Positions 16,284-25,796 are shown, numbered from the stretch's first letter. The stretch: DNA of 64,000 bases from Echinicola salinicaeni (GCF_014280965.1 NZ_JACODZ010000001.1:620001-684000), one strand, 5' to 3'. Program-made: numbers and translations. The notes: a model not told the origin generated them from the sequence alone.

Positions 16284-18917
16284 ATGGGCAGTTCTTTTTA
16301 TATCAAGTTAGTCGTCTTATTGAGTTTTTTCCTTCTGATATGTTATTTGAGTTCGGGGCAAGGAATAAGAGGAACTGTGAGAAACGAGGCTGGAGAATCA
16401 TTGGCCTATGCGTCCATATTAATAAGAAATCTTAATGATGGGGTTCCTACTAATCAAGAGGGAGTCTTTGAAATTGAATTGGCCCCAGGGTATTATGATG
16501 TCATTGTTCAGCATTTAGGTTATGAGTTTGCTCAAAGAAACATTGAAGTAAAAGGTGCTTGGGAGGAAGTTGAATTTGTCCTGAAGCCCCAAGTTTATGC
16601 TTTGGAGGAGGTTGAAATCAGGGACGATGCTGAAGATCCTGCCTTAACGGTGATGAGGAAGGCAATTGCCAAAGCAAAATACCATAGGCTTCAGGTGGCA
16701 GAGTATAGCATGAAGGTATATATTAAAGGAACGGGAGAGTTGACGGACGCACCGTTTTTTATGAAAAAGAAGCTCAAAGACGAAGGATTAGCACTTAATG
16801 AAGCCTATACTTCGGAGTCCGTTTCAGAGATTACTTTTAAACAGCCAAATGAAATTTCGGAGAAAGTAATCAGTATCCGGACCACTGGGGAAAATAATCA
16901 AACCAGTCCAGCCCCTTATATTGGAGCAAGTTTTTATGGAGATAAGATCAATGAGGTGGTATCGCCATTGTCCAATTCTGCATTTGTATACTATAGGTTC
17001 AGGCATGAGGGTACATTCTATGAAAACGGGGTCTTGGTCAATAAGATTAGGGTTAGGCCAAGATCAAGGGGGGAGCAGGTGTTTGAAGGTCATATTTATA
17101 TTATTGAAGACCTTTGGGCGATTCATAGTTTAAGCTTAAGCACTAGTATTATGGGGTTTGATATTGGTGTGAAGCAGCAATATGCATCGGTCGAGAAAGA
17201 TGTTTGGATGCCTTTGACACATGTTTATACTTTTTCGGGCAAATTTTTTGGATTCAAAGGGCATTATAAATACTTGGCCTCAACCAGGGATTATAAGATC
17301 AGATTAAATCCGGATTTGAAAGTAGAGACAGCAATACTAGATGAAAATATTGAAAATATCCCTGATGATGTAGAGGAAATAAATGCAAGAAGCATTTCTG
17401 TAAAAGATTTGGGAGATATGGAGCAGATGAGTAGAAAGGATTTTAGAAAAGTGATCAATCAGTATGAAAAGGAGCGTTTAAAAGAAAGGAATGATGCTGA
17501 AGTCATTGCTAAGAGGGAATATAGTATTGATTCATTGGCTGAAAAGAGAGGGATGGCTTATTGGGATAGTATCAGGCCTGTGAAATTGACCCAAAAAGAA
17601 ATTGAGGGGTATAAAAGGGATGATAGTCTGGCACAAGTGGAAGCGTCAAAAAGATCCAATGTGGACTCCCTTGCTGACGGGGTCAAGAGAAAATTCAATG
17701 CCCTCGATGTTTTAGGAGGGGGTAAATATTATTTTGGAAATGGATTGTCCGTCGGATTTAGTCCAAATTGGAGCAAGATATCTTTTAATACAGTGGAAGG
17801 CTTTAAAATAGGTTTCGGAGGTTATTTTAAGGTGGAGAGGGAGGATAGTATTTCTTTAAATTCAAATTCATGGAGTATTAGTCCTGAACTACGGTATGGC
17901 TTTTCGAGCAAAAAATTTTATGGTACTGTGGACTTTAGAAAATCCAGAAAGGAAAATGAAGGGGAGATGTCTTACGGTTTAAAAGGTGGGAGTTTTATTT
18001 ATCAGTTTAATTCCAATAAACCAATTAATGAACAGGTGAATGCCTTTTACTCTCTCTCTTTCCGGCAAAATTATATGAAGCTTTATGAACAAAGGTTTTT
18101 AAAACTTTATTTTGATCATAAAATCAGTGAGGTGTTTGATTATAAGTTGTCTCTTAGCTATTTGGACAGGGGGGAGTTAGAAAATAACAATAACTACAGT
18201 TTCTATAACAAGCCGGGGAGGGAATATACCTTAAATAGACCGGCGAATATAGAAGCAGTGGATATGGCTTTTGAGCCTAACGAATCATTGATTTTGGATT
18301 GGGAAATGCAGTGGAGGCCTGGGTTGAAGTTTTATGAGCGAAACGGTGAAAGATATTCCCTTAATAATACTGCTCCACTAATTAGCTTTGTTTATAGGAA
18401 AGGCTTGGCAAATGTAGGTTTAGAGGATGCTGCTGCCAATTTTGATCAATTAGAAATAGGTATAAAACATGGTTTTAAATTTGGGGTGAGTGGTAAGCTT
18501 GACTTCAATATTAAAGCAGGTGATTTTGTCAATAGAGAAAAGCTTTATTTCATGGATTATAAGCATTTTGGAGGAAATAGAACAGTTTTTTCCAATATGG
18601 GTACTGTGAATAATTATCGATTCTTAGATTACTACCGGTATAGTACCCAGAGGAATTATATTAGTTCTATTATTCATTACCAGTTCAGAAAGTTTCTTTT
18701 TACACAATTTCCTGTATTAAGGTTTTCGGGGATTAGAGAAAACCTGTTTTTTAATTATCTTAAAACAGAGGAGAGTCCTCATTACTGGGAGATAGGATAT
18801 TCTTTGGATAATTTGTTCCGTTTATTCAGAGTAGAATTTGGAGCTGGATTTGAAAACAGCAAATATCAAAGAAGTGGGGTGCGGATAGGTGTAGCCTCAT
18901 TTATCAATATTGATTAA
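16284..18917 (+). CDS. DUF5686 family outer-membrane protein with carboxypeptidase-regulatory-like domain
   Basis: 877 residues. A signal peptide occupies residues 1-25 (hydrophobic, ending SSGQG). A carboxypeptidase-regulatory-like beta-sandwich spans about 26-110 (IRGTVRNEAGESLAYASI), followed by the linker VYALEEVEIR. The DUF5686 region then begins with ALTVMRKAIAKAKYHR and runs through a predicted beta-rich, barrel-like C-terminal part ending in GVRIGVASFINID. Such proteins are frequent in Bacteroidota and resemble TonB-dependent receptors without a plug. Their function is unknown. The gene stands alone on the plus strand and is closed by a hairpin shared with the convergent frr gene. Confidence 0.88.
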   Translation: MGSSFYIKLVVLLSFFLLICYLSSGQGIRGTVRNEAGESLAYASILIRNLNDGVPTNQEGVFEIELAPGYYDVIVQHLGYEFAQRNIEVKGAWEEVEFVLKPQVYALEEVEIRDDAEDPALTVMRKAIAKAKYHRLQVAEYSMKVYIKGTGELTDAPFFMKKKLKDEGLALNEAYTSESVSEITFKQPNEISEKVISIRTTGENNQTSPAPYIGASFYGDKINEVVSPLSNSAFVYYRFRHEGTFYENGVLVNKIRVRPRSRGEQVFEGHIYIIEDLWAIHSLSLSTSIMGFDIGVKQQYASVEKDVWMPLTHVYTFSGKFFGFKGHYKYLASTRDYKIRLNPDLKVETAILDENIENIPDDVEEINARSISVKDLGDMEQMSRKDFRKVINQYEKERLKERNDAEVIAKREYSIDSLAEKRGMAYWDSIRPVKLTQKEIEGYKRDDSLAQVEASKRSNVDSLADGVKRKFNALDVLGGGKYYFGNGLSVGFSPNWSKISFNTVEGFKIGFGGYFKVEREDSISLNSNSWSISPELRYGFSSKKFYGTVDFRKSRKENEGEMSYGLKGGSFIYQFNSNKPINEQVNAFYSLSFRQNYMKLYEQRFLKLYFDHKISEVFDYKLSLSYLDRGELENNNNYSFYNKPGREYTLNRPANIEAVDMAFEPNESLILDWEMQWRPGLKFYERNGERYSLNNTAPLISFVYRKGLANVGLEDAAANFDQLEIGIKHGFKFGVSGKLDFNIKAGDFVNREKLYFMDYKHFGGNRTVFSNMGTVNNYRFLDYYRYSTQRNYISSIIHYQFRKFLFTQFPVLRFSGIRENLFFNYLKTEESPHYWEIGYSLDNLFRLFRVEFGAGFENSKYQRSGVRIGVASFINID

Positions 18918-18922
18918 AAAAC

Positions 18923-18951
18923 AAAGGCCTTATGATTGCTCATAGGCCTTT
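18923..18951. terminator. Hairpin between DUF5686 gene and frr
   Basis: AAAGGCC at 18923-18929 pairs with GGCCTTT at 18945-18951, and the inner TATGA/TCATA extends the stem after a one-base bulge. It lies in the 55 bp between two convergent genes and can serve both. Confidence 0.65.
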
Positions 18952-18972
18952 GAAGATTTTCCATATTGAAAA

Positions 18973-19533
18973 TTAAACCGTCATAATTTCGGCTTCTTTT
19001 TTAGTAAATAGGTTGTCAATTTTTGTAGAGAACTGGTCTGTAAGTTTTTGAACAGCATCCTCAGCTCTTTTAATGTCATCCTCAGGAGCACCGTCCTTTT
19101 GGAGTTTTTTCAAAGAATCATTGGTGTCTTTTCTTGCTGTTCTGATACTGATTTTGCCATTCTCGCACTCATTCTTCACTTGCTTAACCAAAGACTTTCT
19201 TCTTTCCTCAGTTAAAGGCGGGATGGTTAACATCACCAATTCTCCATTGTTTTGAGGAGCCAATCCAAGGTCGGAGTTAATGATGGATTTTTCTATTTCT
19301 CCGATCAAGTTTTTCTCCCAAGGTTTGATGGATAATGTTCTGGCATCTGGAGTGTTGATAGAAGCTACCTGCTGAATTGGGGTAGGGGCTCCATAATAAT
19401 CAACCATGATGCCATCCAAAAGATTGGGCATGGCTTTGCCAGCCCTGATTTTTAGCAGTTCTGCGGCAGTATGGTCTACTGATTTTTGCATTTGCTCCTT
19501 GGCTGCATCGAGTTCTAGCTGTATCTCTTCCAT
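18973..19533 (-). CDS. frr: Ribosome recycling factor
   Basis: Splits post-termination ribosomes together with EF-G. 186 residues, the family length. The sequence follows the family throughout: KIRAGKAMPNLLDGI, VDYYGAPTPIQQVASI, TLSIKPWEKN, IPPLTEERRKSLVKQVK and RTARKDTND. It is the second gene after pyrH, 11 bp behind it, a pairing common across bacteria. EF-G (fusA) is encoded later in this window. Confidence 0.97.
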   Translation of the reverse strand: MEEIQLELDAAKEQMQKSVDHTAAELLKIRAGKAMPNLLDGIMVDYYGAPTPIQQVASINTPDARTLSIKPWEKNLIGEIEKSIINSDLGLAPQNNGELVMLTIPPLTEERRKSLVKQVKNECENGKISIRTARKDTNDSLKKLQKDGAPEDDIKRAEDAVQKLTDQFSTKIDNLFTKKEAEIMTV

Positions 19534-19544
19534 TATATAATAGC

Positions 19545-20255
19545 TTAATTAGATTTTATTAAAGTACCCACATCTTCACCTTTTACCAAGTTCTGAAGAT
19601 TACCTTCTTTATTCATGTCAAACACGATAATAGGCAGGTTGTTTTCCTGGCAAAGGGTAAAAGCAGTCATATCCATGACATTGAGGTTTTTTTCGTAAAC
19701 TTCTTGGAAAGATATATTGGTATATCTTTCTGCATTTTTGTCCTTTTCTGGATCAGCTGTATAAACACCGTCGACCCTTGTTCCTTTTAGGACCACTTCA
19801 GCTTCGGTTTCTATCGCTCTTAAGCTGGCTGTGGAATCTGTAGTAAAATAAGGATTACCTATTCCAGCTCCAAATATTACAATACGTCCCTTTTCAAGGT
19901 GTCTAATGGCTCTTCTCCTGATGAATGGTTCACAAACGCTTTCGATTTTTATTCCTGACATCAATCTGGTGTACATACCGTTTTGCTCAAGGGAGCTTTG
20001 TAAAGCCATGGCGTTAATCAAAGTTGCTAGCATTCCCATATAATCACCCTGCACGCGGTCGATGCCTACTTTTTCACCCTGTACCCCTCTGAAAATATTT
20101 CCACCTCCAATTACAATGGCGATTTCAACTCCCAGTTCCTTAACTTTTTTGATCTCCTGGGTATATTGCTTGAGTTTGTTGGAGTCGATTCCATATCCAT
20201 TTTCCCCCATCAAAGCTTCACCACTGAGTTTAAGCAGAATTCTTTTGTATTTCAT
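19545..20255 (-). CDS. pyrH: Uridylate kinase
   Basis: Phosphorylates UMP to UDP. Bacterial UMP kinases are hexamers of the amino-acid-kinase fold. 236 residues. Key parts are [14 protein letters not shown] at the N-terminus, GGGNIFRG for phosphate binding, [19 protein letters not shown], and [27 protein letters not shown]-like nucleotide contacts appear as [11 protein letters not shown]. It starts the pyrH-frr unit on the minus strand. Confidence 0.97.
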   Translation of the reverse strand: MKYKRILLKLSGEALMGENGYGIDSNKLKQYTQEIKKVKELGVEIAIVIGGGNIFRGVQGEKVGIDRVQGDYMGMLATLINAMALQSSLEQNGMYTRLMSGIKIESVCEPFIRRRAIRHLEKGRIVIFGAGIGNPYFTTDSTASLRAIETEAEVVLKGTRVDGVYTADPEKDKNAERYTNISFQEVYEKNLNVMDMTAFTLCQENNLPIIVFDMNKEGNLQNLVKGEDVGTLIKSN

Positions 20256-20314
20256 AATGTGTTTGGTTAGCAGAGTGCTAAATACTAGATTGATTATAGA
20301 ATAGATAAACTCGA

Positions 20315-20346
20315 CAAATATAAATTCTTGAGCCCAGAAAAATAAA
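20315..20346 (-). promoter_or_regulatory. Candidate promoter of pyrH-frr
   Basis: On the minus strand TATATTTG is read at 20322-20315, a perfect match to the Bacteroidota -7 element TAnnTTTG. At the -33 distance only TTTA is present instead of TTTG. The distance to the pyrH start is about 60 bases. Confidence 0.45.
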
Positions 20347-20355
20347 TCTAGGATT

Positions 20356-20850
20356 CTAAAATTGTATCAATACTTGATTTTTTTCTACACTATCACCTTT
20401 AGATACCAGGATTTCCTTTACTTGACCATCTGCGGGCGCCTTTAGAATATTTTCCATTTTCATGGCTTCCAGGACCAGGAGTGCTTGGCCTTTACTAACA
20501 GGATCCCCCACTTTTACCTTGATGTCTAAAATCAATCCTGGCATTGGGGCAGAGATAAATTGGGCTTTATTTTCTTCTCTACCATTGATTCCAAGTTTTT
20601 CTAGGAGTAGGTCGAATTTGTCTCGGATTTGGATCTCTGCCTGTTTGTTGTTCAGTTTCAGCGTGAGAGATTTTTTTTTGTGGTCCAAGTTGACCAATTC
20701 AATATTATAAGATTTGTGATTATATATAATGTTGAATTGGCTTTCGTTGAATTGATGTAGGTCCCAGTTCAAGGCTTTTCCATTAATCAAAAAATCGTCG
20801 CCATCATGCTCAATACTAAAGTTTTCTTCGTTTATGGATACTGAGTACAT
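20356..20850 (-). CDS. Biotin carboxyl carrier protein (biotin/lipoyl attachment domain)
   Basis: 164 residues. The C-terminal 75 residues form a biotinyl domain with the attachment motif EAMKMEN, in which K131 should carry biotin. The [21 protein letters not shown] segment precedes it. The N-terminal half is a less conserved beta-rich region. This organisation is that of carrier subunits of acyl-CoA carboxylases of the propionyl/methylmalonyl/acetyl type. No carboxylase or carboxyltransferase gene adjoins it, so the partner is encoded elsewhere. The gene diverges from the aminopeptidase gene with only 50 bp between their starts. Confidence 0.88.
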   Translation of the reverse strand: MYSVSINEENFSIEHDGDDFLINGKALNWDLHQFNESQFNIIYNHKSYNIELVNLDHKKKSLTLKLNNKQAEIQIRDKFDLLLEKLGINGREENKAQFISAPMPGLILDIKVKVGDPVSKGQALLVLEAMKMENILKAPADGQVKEILVSKGDSVEKNQVLIQF

Positions 20851-20900
20851 TTGATTTAATTTAGCATTACAATATACTATTTATCTTATAATAAGCTTTT

Positions 20901-23483
20901 ATGAATTTAAAATTCTCTTTCGCACTTGTTTTGGTGAGTTTAGTCTTTGATGCTTGTCAGTCTCAAAAGCCAATGGTGAAGCCTGAAATCCCAGAAACGG
21001 TTCAGGTTCCAGTGAAGCAAGATGAAAAGATGGATGATCAAGAACTGGTCGAAAGTAAAGAGCGTGCACTTTCTGATTATAGAGCCAGTCGGGAGAGAAA
21101 GTTTGATCTGTTGCATTTTAGTTTGGATTTGAGTTTTGACTGGGAGAGGCAGCTGGTCAATGGTAAAGCTTTATTACAATTAAAACCTTATTTCTATGAT
21201 CAAAAGTTTTTGGAGCTGGACGCAAAAGATTTTGATTTCCATGTAGTAAGCTTGGTGGAAAATCAAAAAGAGCAGCCTTTGGGTATGAGGTATGATGGTC
21301 AGGTCTTGAAAGTGTACCTGCCTAAAGAGGTTACTGCGAAGGACACTTTGAAACTCAAGGTAAATTATACCGCCCATCCAAATAAAAATAGTGGGAAAGG
21401 TAGTGAAGCAATTAAAGATAATAAGGGCTTATACTTTATCAATCCAGAAGGTAAAGATAATAAGCCTAGGCAAATCTGGACGCAGGGAGAGACAGAACAT
21501 AACTCTAAATGGTTTCCGACGATAGATGCTCCCAATGAACGTGCTACTCATGATATTCGGTTGACAGTAGAAGACAGGTTGACGACGATAAGCAATGGGG
21601 AATTGATAGGTCAAGTTGTCAATGGGGATGGCACAAGGACGGATCATTGGGAAATGGACCTGCCACATGCACCTTATTTGGTGGCTATTGCTATAGGTGA
21701 ATTTGCCAAAGTGGAAGATGAGTGGAAGGGAAGACCAGTGAATTATTATGTTGAAGAAGACTTCAAAGAAGGGGCTGCCAAAGTTTTTGGTAATACCCCT
21801 GAGATGATGAGTTTTTATTCAAAACTATTGGGTGTTGAATTTCCTTGGCAAAAATATGATCAAATAGTCGTCCGTGATTTTGTGTCCGGGGCCATGGAAA
21901 ATACTACGGCATCGATTTTTATGGAAGAGCTCAATATGAATGCTCGTGAAGCAATTGATAATGAATATGAAGGAATTATTGCGCATGAGCTTTTTCACCA
22001 GTGGTTTGGAGATTTTGTGACCACAGAGTCCTGGTCTAATCTGCCCTTAAATGAAGCATTTGCCAATTATGGGGAATATCTCTGGTACGAACATAAAGAA
22101 GGACGTGATGCGGCTGATCTTCATCATATCGGAGAAATGGAGACTTACTTTTATGAAGCCAACACCAAGCAGGTGGACCTGATTCGATATGAATATGAAG
22201 ACAGTGAGGAGATGTTTGATAGTCATTCTTATGCGAAAGGGGGGCGTGTGCTGCATATGTTGAGGAGCTATTTGGGAGATAAGGCATTTTTTGAAGGTTT
22301 AAAATATTATTTGACTGAAAATGCATTTAGTTCGGTGGAGATCCATGATTTGAGATTGGCCATGGAAAAAGTCTCGGGTCAGGACCTGAACTGGTTCTTC
22401 AACCAATGGTTTTTGGATTCCGGTCACCCTGAGTTAAAGATCAAAGTGGACTATTCTGTTCCGGAAAATATACTTCTAACGGTGATGCAAACTCAGGATC
22501 TTAAGGAATTTCCATTATACCAATTACCCTTTACGGTGAGTTGGTATGATAATGGACGGCGAAAGGAGAAAGCCTTTGTTCTTGATAGAAAAGTGCAGCA
22601 GTTTGCTTTGGAGAATGAAGTCCCTTTGGATTTGGTTTTATTTGATGAGTATAAGACAATCCTTTCGAAGAACAGCACTAATCGGAGTAAGCAACAGTTT
22701 ATGAATCAGTTCGAAAAGTCCATAAGCGGTGTTGCTAGATATGAGGCTTTGGACAGTTTGAGTAGTTTGGACTTGGAGGAAAATGAAATACTATGGGTTT
22801 TAGAAAGGGGATTAGCTGATGCTTATTGGCCGATCAGAGAGATATCGCTGAGTAGATTAGTAGATCAATCAAAATCAGAAAGAGTGCTGGATATCGTAAG
22901 GAAATTGGCCGCCGAGGATCCCAATAATAGTGTTCGTGCTGCCGCTATAGAAAAGCTAGGATCACTAGAGGATGAAATCAGTCGTAACAGGTTTCTGGAA
23001 TGGATGGAGGATTCATCCTATTATGTTTCGAGTGCGGCCTTGACGGCCTATTTGGAAAGTACGGAAGAAGGAGTAGGGAAGGAGATTGTAGCAGAGTCGT
23101 TTGAGGGAGAGGATAATATAAGAATTTTGGTGCCTTTGATTGATTATTACAGCCGAGCGTCCATAGGAGGCAAGGGAGAGTGGCTTCATAAGAAATTTGA
23201 AGCCACCAGCGGAAATTCTTTGTATTATTTGATCGGTTTTTACAGTGATTATTTTGTAAGGATGCCCGATGAGGGGAGTGGTCGAGCCATTAAAAATTTA
23301 TTGGGCTTGGCAGAAGGACACCGTGCTAGCCATGTGAGGCTGGCCGCTTTTCAGGCACTTTTTGGATTTATAGATGATCCTGGAATGCAGGAAAAGTTAA
23401 GGTCAGTTTACCTTAAAGAAAAGGATTTGGAAACCCAGAAAGCAGAAGAGTATTTTTTGCTGCCCTATTTAGATGAAAATTAA
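20901..23483 (+). CDS. M1-family zinc aminopeptidase with C-terminal HEAT-like repeats
   Basis: 860 residues. Residues 1-19 look like an export signal ending in cysteine (FDAC), a weak lipoprotein box. The M1 catalytic set is complete: GAMEN at 330-334, HELFH at 362-366 and the third zinc ligand E385 in NEAF, 19 residues after H366. The enzyme should trim N-terminal residues from peptides in the periplasm or at the surface. The region after about 590 (SKSERVLDIVRKLAAEDPNNSVRAAAIEKLG) shows HEAT-like helical repeats instead of the usual ERAP-type domain. It is a single-gene unit and no terminator is seen before the tRNA promoter. Confidence 0.93.
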   Translation: MNLKFSFALVLVSLVFDACQSQKPMVKPEIPETVQVPVKQDEKMDDQELVESKERALSDYRASRERKFDLLHFSLDLSFDWERQLVNGKALLQLKPYFYDQKFLELDAKDFDFHVVSLVENQKEQPLGMRYDGQVLKVYLPKEVTAKDTLKLKVNYTAHPNKNSGKGSEAIKDNKGLYFINPEGKDNKPRQIWTQGETEHNSKWFPTIDAPNERATHDIRLTVEDRLTTISNGELIGQVVNGDGTRTDHWEMDLPHAPYLVAIAIGEFAKVEDEWKGRPVNYYVEEDFKEGAAKVFGNTPEMMSFYSKLLGVEFPWQKYDQIVVRDFVSGAMENTTASIFMEELNMNAREAIDNEYEGIIAHELFHQWFGDFVTTESWSNLPLNEAFANYGEYLWYEHKEGRDAADLHHIGEMETYFYEANTKQVDLIRYEYEDSEEMFDSHSYAKGGRVLHMLRSYLGDKAFFEGLKYYLTENAFSSVEIHDLRLAMEKVSGQDLNWFFNQWFLDSGHPELKIKVDYSVPENILLTVMQTQDLKEFPLYQLPFTVSWYDNGRRKEKAFVLDRKVQQFALENEVPLDLVLFDEYKTILSKNSTNRSKQQFMNQFEKSISGVARYEALDSLSSLDLEENEILWVLERGLADAYWPIREISLSRLVDQSKSERVLDIVRKLAAEDPNNSVRAAAIEKLGSLEDEISRNRFLEWMEDSSYYVSSAALTAYLESTEEGVGKEIVAESFEGEDNIRILVPLIDYYSRASIGGKGEWLHKKFEATSGNSLYYLIGFYSDYFVRMPDEGSGRAIKNLLGLAEGHRASHVRLAAFQALFGFIDDPGMQEKLRSVYLKEKDLETQKAEEYFLLPYLDEN

Positions 23484-23547
23484 TTCACTGATTACGAAAA
23501 GCTTAAAGAAAAAGGTGTGAAAAAGATGAGAAATATTTAGCCAAAGT

Positions 23548-23578
23548 TTTGAACTTTTCAAGAAAGGGTATACCTTTG
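23548..23578 (+). promoter_or_regulatory. Promoter of the tRNA-Tyr/Gly/Thr/tuf unit
   Basis: TTTG at 23548-23551, a 19-base spacer and TACCTTTG at 23571-23578 match the Bacteroidota consensus exactly. The element continues as CCATCC. Transcription should begin near 23585, about 65 bases before tRNA-Tyr. Confidence 0.8.
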
Positions 23579-23650
23579 CCATCCGTTAAGACAAACAAAA
23601 AAGAACAAAAGAGTTCGACAGTCGAAACGAAGTTTGAAATTTTGCCAGAT

Positions 23651-23733
23651 GGGGGAATACCAAAGCGGCCAACTGGGACGGACTGTAAATCCGTTGACTT
23701 ATGTCTTCACAGGTTCGAATCCTGTTTCCCCCA
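23651..23733 (+). tRNA. tRNA-Tyr (GTA)
   Basis: 83-base class II tRNA. The acceptor arm GGGGGAA pairs with TTCCCCC. The anticodon stem ACGGA/TCCGT encloses the loop CTGTAAA with anticodon GTA (23685-23687). The long variable arm expected for Tyr is present, followed by the GGTTCGAATCC T-arm. The CCA end is not encoded. Confidence 0.95.
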
Positions 23734-23758
23734 CACTTTATATTTTCATAAATATTAC

Positions 23759-23766
23759 TAAATTTG
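23759..23766 (+). promoter_or_regulatory. Possible second promoter between tRNA-Tyr and tRNA-Gly (-7 element only)
   Basis: TAAATTTG at 23759-23766 fits TAnnTTTG. At the -33 position only TTTA-like sequence is found. It would serve tRNA-Gly, tRNA-Thr and tuf across the otherwise long 225-bp gap. Confidence 0.3.
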
Positions 23767-23809
23767 TGAAAACTATACAGCAAAAGTTCTTCATAAAGGA
23801 ACACGACGA

Positions 23810-23968
23810 TTGAAATTATTGTCAATAGTTGATATTCTTTTGCAAGATTTTGGTATGTATAAAATTAATCCTGAGTGGATTTTTCACGAGGGTATTCTAA
23901 AGCGTTTCCCTTTCTCAGGGAGTCGATTTAGAAATAGCATAAAAGTATTAGAGTATAAGCGGGAGTAG
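23810..23968 (+). CDS. Possible 52-residue open frame that runs into tRNA-Gly
   Basis: From a TTG at 23810 the frame stays open to a TAG at 23966-23968, ten bases inside tRNA-Gly. The product is mixed in character (LLSIVDILLQDFG, then NPEWIFHEGILKRF). No known family is recognised. Overlap with a tRNA and a TTG start make a real gene unlikely. It may be chance or the remains of an insertion next to the tRNA. Confidence 0.15.
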   Translation: MKLLSIVDILLQDFGMYKINPEWIFHEGILKRFPFSGSRFRNSIKVLEYKRE

Positions 23969-24031
23969 CTCAGTTGGTAGAGCGGCAGCCTTCCAAGCTG
24001 CAGGTCGCGGGTTCGAGCCTCGTCTCCCGCT
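23959..24031 (+). tRNA. tRNA-Gly (TCC)
   Basis: 73 bases. The acceptor GCGGGAG pairs with CTCCCGC and the discriminator base is T. The D-arm is AGCTCAGTTGGTAGAGC. The anticodon stem GCAGC/GCTGC holds the loop CTTCCAA with anticodon TCC. The T-arm is GCGGGTTCGAGCCTCGT. CCA is not encoded. Confidence 0.96.
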
Positions 24032-24069
24032 CTATGCTATTTATAGCGTAGACAAATTAAATGTTATCA

Positions 24070-24141
24070 GCCGACGTAGCTCAGGGGTAGAGTGCTTCCT
24101 TGGTAAGGAAGAGGTCACGGGTTCAAATCCCGTCGTTGGCT
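24070..24141 (+). tRNA. tRNA-Thr (GGT)
   Basis: 72 bases. The acceptor GCCGACG pairs with CGTTGGC, with two G-T wobbles. The D-arm is AGCTCAGGGGTAGAGT. The anticodon stem CTTCC/GGAAG holds the loop TTGGTAA with anticodon GGT. It lies 60 bp before tuf, a conserved tRNA-tuf arrangement. Confidence 0.96.
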
Positions 24142-24201
24142 CAGTGACATTAGCAAAATTTAACTAATTCATATCATTAACTAAACAGAGGATTTTCACG
24201 C

Positions 24202-25389
24202 ATGGCAAAAGCAACCTTTGACCGTTCCAAACCGCACGTAAATATCGGTACTATTGGTCACGTCGATCATGGTAAGACTACCTTGACAGCTGCCATTACT
24301 ACTGTATTGGCCAGAAAGGGTCTTTCTGAATTAAGAGATTTCTCTTCTATCGATAACGCTCCAGAAGAGAAAGAAAGAGGTATCACCATTAACACTTCTC
24401 ACGTAGAATATCAAACTGAATCAAGACACTATGCTCACGTAGATTGTCCTGGTCACGCCGATTACGTGAAAAACATGGTAACTGGTGCTGCGCAGATGGA
24501 CGGTGCTATTCTAGTAGTTGCTGCCACTGACGGTCCAATGCCTCAGACTAGAGAGCACATCCTTCTTGCTCGTCAGGTAGGTGTACCAGCTCTAGTAGTA
24601 TTTTTGAACAAAGTTGATTTGGTAGATGATGCTGAGCTTCTTGAGCTAGTTGACATGGAAGTAAGAGAATTGCTTTCTTTCTACGACTTTGACGGAGACA
24701 ATATCCCAGTTATTGCTGGTTCTGCTCTTGGTGCACTTAATGGTGAGCCTGAGTGGGAAGAAAAAGTAATGGAATTGATGGGTGCAGTAGATGAATATAT
24801 CCCACTTCCTGAGCGTCTTGTTGACAAAGATTTCTTGATGCCTGTAGAGGACGTATTCTCGATCACTGGTCGTGGTACTGTAGCTACTGGTAGAATTGAA
24901 AGAGGTGTAATCAACTCTGGTGATCCTGTAGATATCATCGGTATGGGTGCTGAAGGTCTTAAGTCTACCGTAACAGGTGTTGAGATGTTCCGTAAGATCT
25001 TGGATAGAGGAGAAGCTGGTGATAACGTAGGTCTTTTGCTAAGAGGTATTGAAAAAGCTCAGATCAAGAGAGGTATGATTATCTGTAAGCCTGGGTCTGT
25101 AACTCCTCACGCTCACTTTACTGCAGAAGTTTACGTATTGTCAAAAGAGGAAGGTGGACGTCACACTCCATTCTTTAACAAATACCGTCCTCAATTCTAC
25201 TTGAGAACAACAGACGTAACTGGTGAAATTAAACTTCCTGAAAACGTTGAAATGGTAATGCCAGGTGATAACGTTTCTATGGATGTTACATTGATCAACC
25301 CTGTTGCTCTTGAGAAAGGACTTCGTTTCGCTATCCGTGAGGGTGGTAGAACTGTAGGTGCTGGACAGGTAACTGAAATTCTTGACTAA
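24202..25389 (+). CDS. tuf: Elongation factor Tu
   Basis: GTPase that delivers aminoacyl-tRNA to the ribosome. 395 residues. The P-loop GHVDHGKT is at 19-26. Switch and G motifs are present as [18 protein letters not shown] and NKVD. Domain 2 contains [13 protein letters not shown], and domain 3 ends with [16 protein letters not shown]. It shares its transcript with three tRNA genes and ends at a strong terminator. It is the only tuf copy in the window. Confidence 0.98.
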   Translation: MAKATFDRSKPHVNIGTIGHVDHGKTTLTAAITTVLARKGLSELRDFSSIDNAPEEKERGITINTSHVEYQTESRHYAHVDCPGHADYVKNMVTGAAQMDGAILVVAATDGPMPQTREHILLARQVGVPALVVFLNKVDLVDDAELLELVDMEVRELLSFYDFDGDNIPVIAGSALGALNGEPEWEEKVMELMGAVDEYIPLPERLVDKDFLMPVEDVFSITGRGTVATGRIERGVINSGDPVDIIGMGAEGLKSTVTGVEMFRKILDRGEAGDNVGLLLRGIEKAQIKRGMIICKPGSVTPHAHFTAEVYVLSKEEGGRHTPFFNKYRPQFYLRTTDVTGEIKLPENVEMVMPGDNVSMDVTLINPVALEKGLRFAIREGGRTVGAGQVTEILD

Positions 25390-25410
25390 TACTTGATCAA
25401 GATATAAAAT

Positions 25411-25445
25411 CAAATGCGGTTCTGAAATTTTCAGAATCGCATTTG
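25411..25445 (+). terminator. tuf terminator
   Basis: A 16-bp stem with a single G-U pair joins 25411-25426 and 25430-25445 around a 3-base loop and is followed by TTTCTTT. The last bases of the stem are also the TTTG of the next promoter. Confidence 0.85.
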
Positions 25446-25473
25446 TTTCTTTATAGAATAATACCTACTTTTG
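25442..25473 (+). promoter_or_regulatory. Promoter of tRNA-Trp/secE/nusG/ribosomal protein unit
   Basis: TTTG at 25442-25445, a 20-base spacer and TACTTTTG at 25466-25473, continuing as CATTCC. The -33 element overlaps the 3-prime arm of the tuf terminator. Confidence 0.75.
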
Positions 25474-25500
25474 CATTCCTTTTGGGATGTAAAAGTGTAC

Positions 25501-25571
25501 ACGGGCATAGTTCAATGGCAGAATAGCGGTCTCCAAAACCGTTGATGGGAGTTCGAATCTCTCTGCCCGTG
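25501..25571 (+). tRNA. tRNA-Trp (CCA)
   Basis: 71 bases. The acceptor ACGGGCA pairs with TGCCCGT and the discriminator is G. The anticodon stem GCGGT/ACCGT holds the loop CTCCAAA with anticodon CCA. The T-arm is GGGAGTTCGAATCTCTC. It lies 18 bp before secE, as in many bacteria. Confidence 0.96.
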
Positions 25572-25589
25572 CAATTAAAATCATATACC

Positions 25590-25778
25590 ATGAACGTAAA
25601 AAACTTTGTTATCGAGTCAATTGACGAAATGAAGAACAAGGTTACATGGCCAAAATACGCGACATTGCAAAGTAATGCAGTATTGGTTCTTGTTGCCTCT
25701 TTGATATTTGCCATTGTAATCGGCTTAATAGATCTGAGCTTCGAGAATGTCATGAAATGGTTTTATGATTTGTTTTAA
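25590..25778 (+). CDS. secE: Preprotein translocase subunit SecE
   Basis: 62 residues from the ATG at 25590. A longer in-frame start would lie inside tRNA-Trp and is rejected. The protein has the short SecE form with an amphipathic segment (SIDEMKNKVTWPKYA) and one membrane helix (about residues 29-50). It clamps SecY in the inner-membrane translocon. SecY is encoded at 49758. nusG follows after 18 bp. Confidence 0.93.
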   Translation: MNVKNFVIESIDEMKNKVTWPKYATLQSNAVLVLVASLIFAIVIGLIDLSFENVMKWFYDLF

Positions 25779-25796
25779 TTGAATCAATAGTTACTG

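Noticed and set aside
25542-25589. Longer SecE start
   Set aside because: The upstream ATG lies inside tRNA-Trp.
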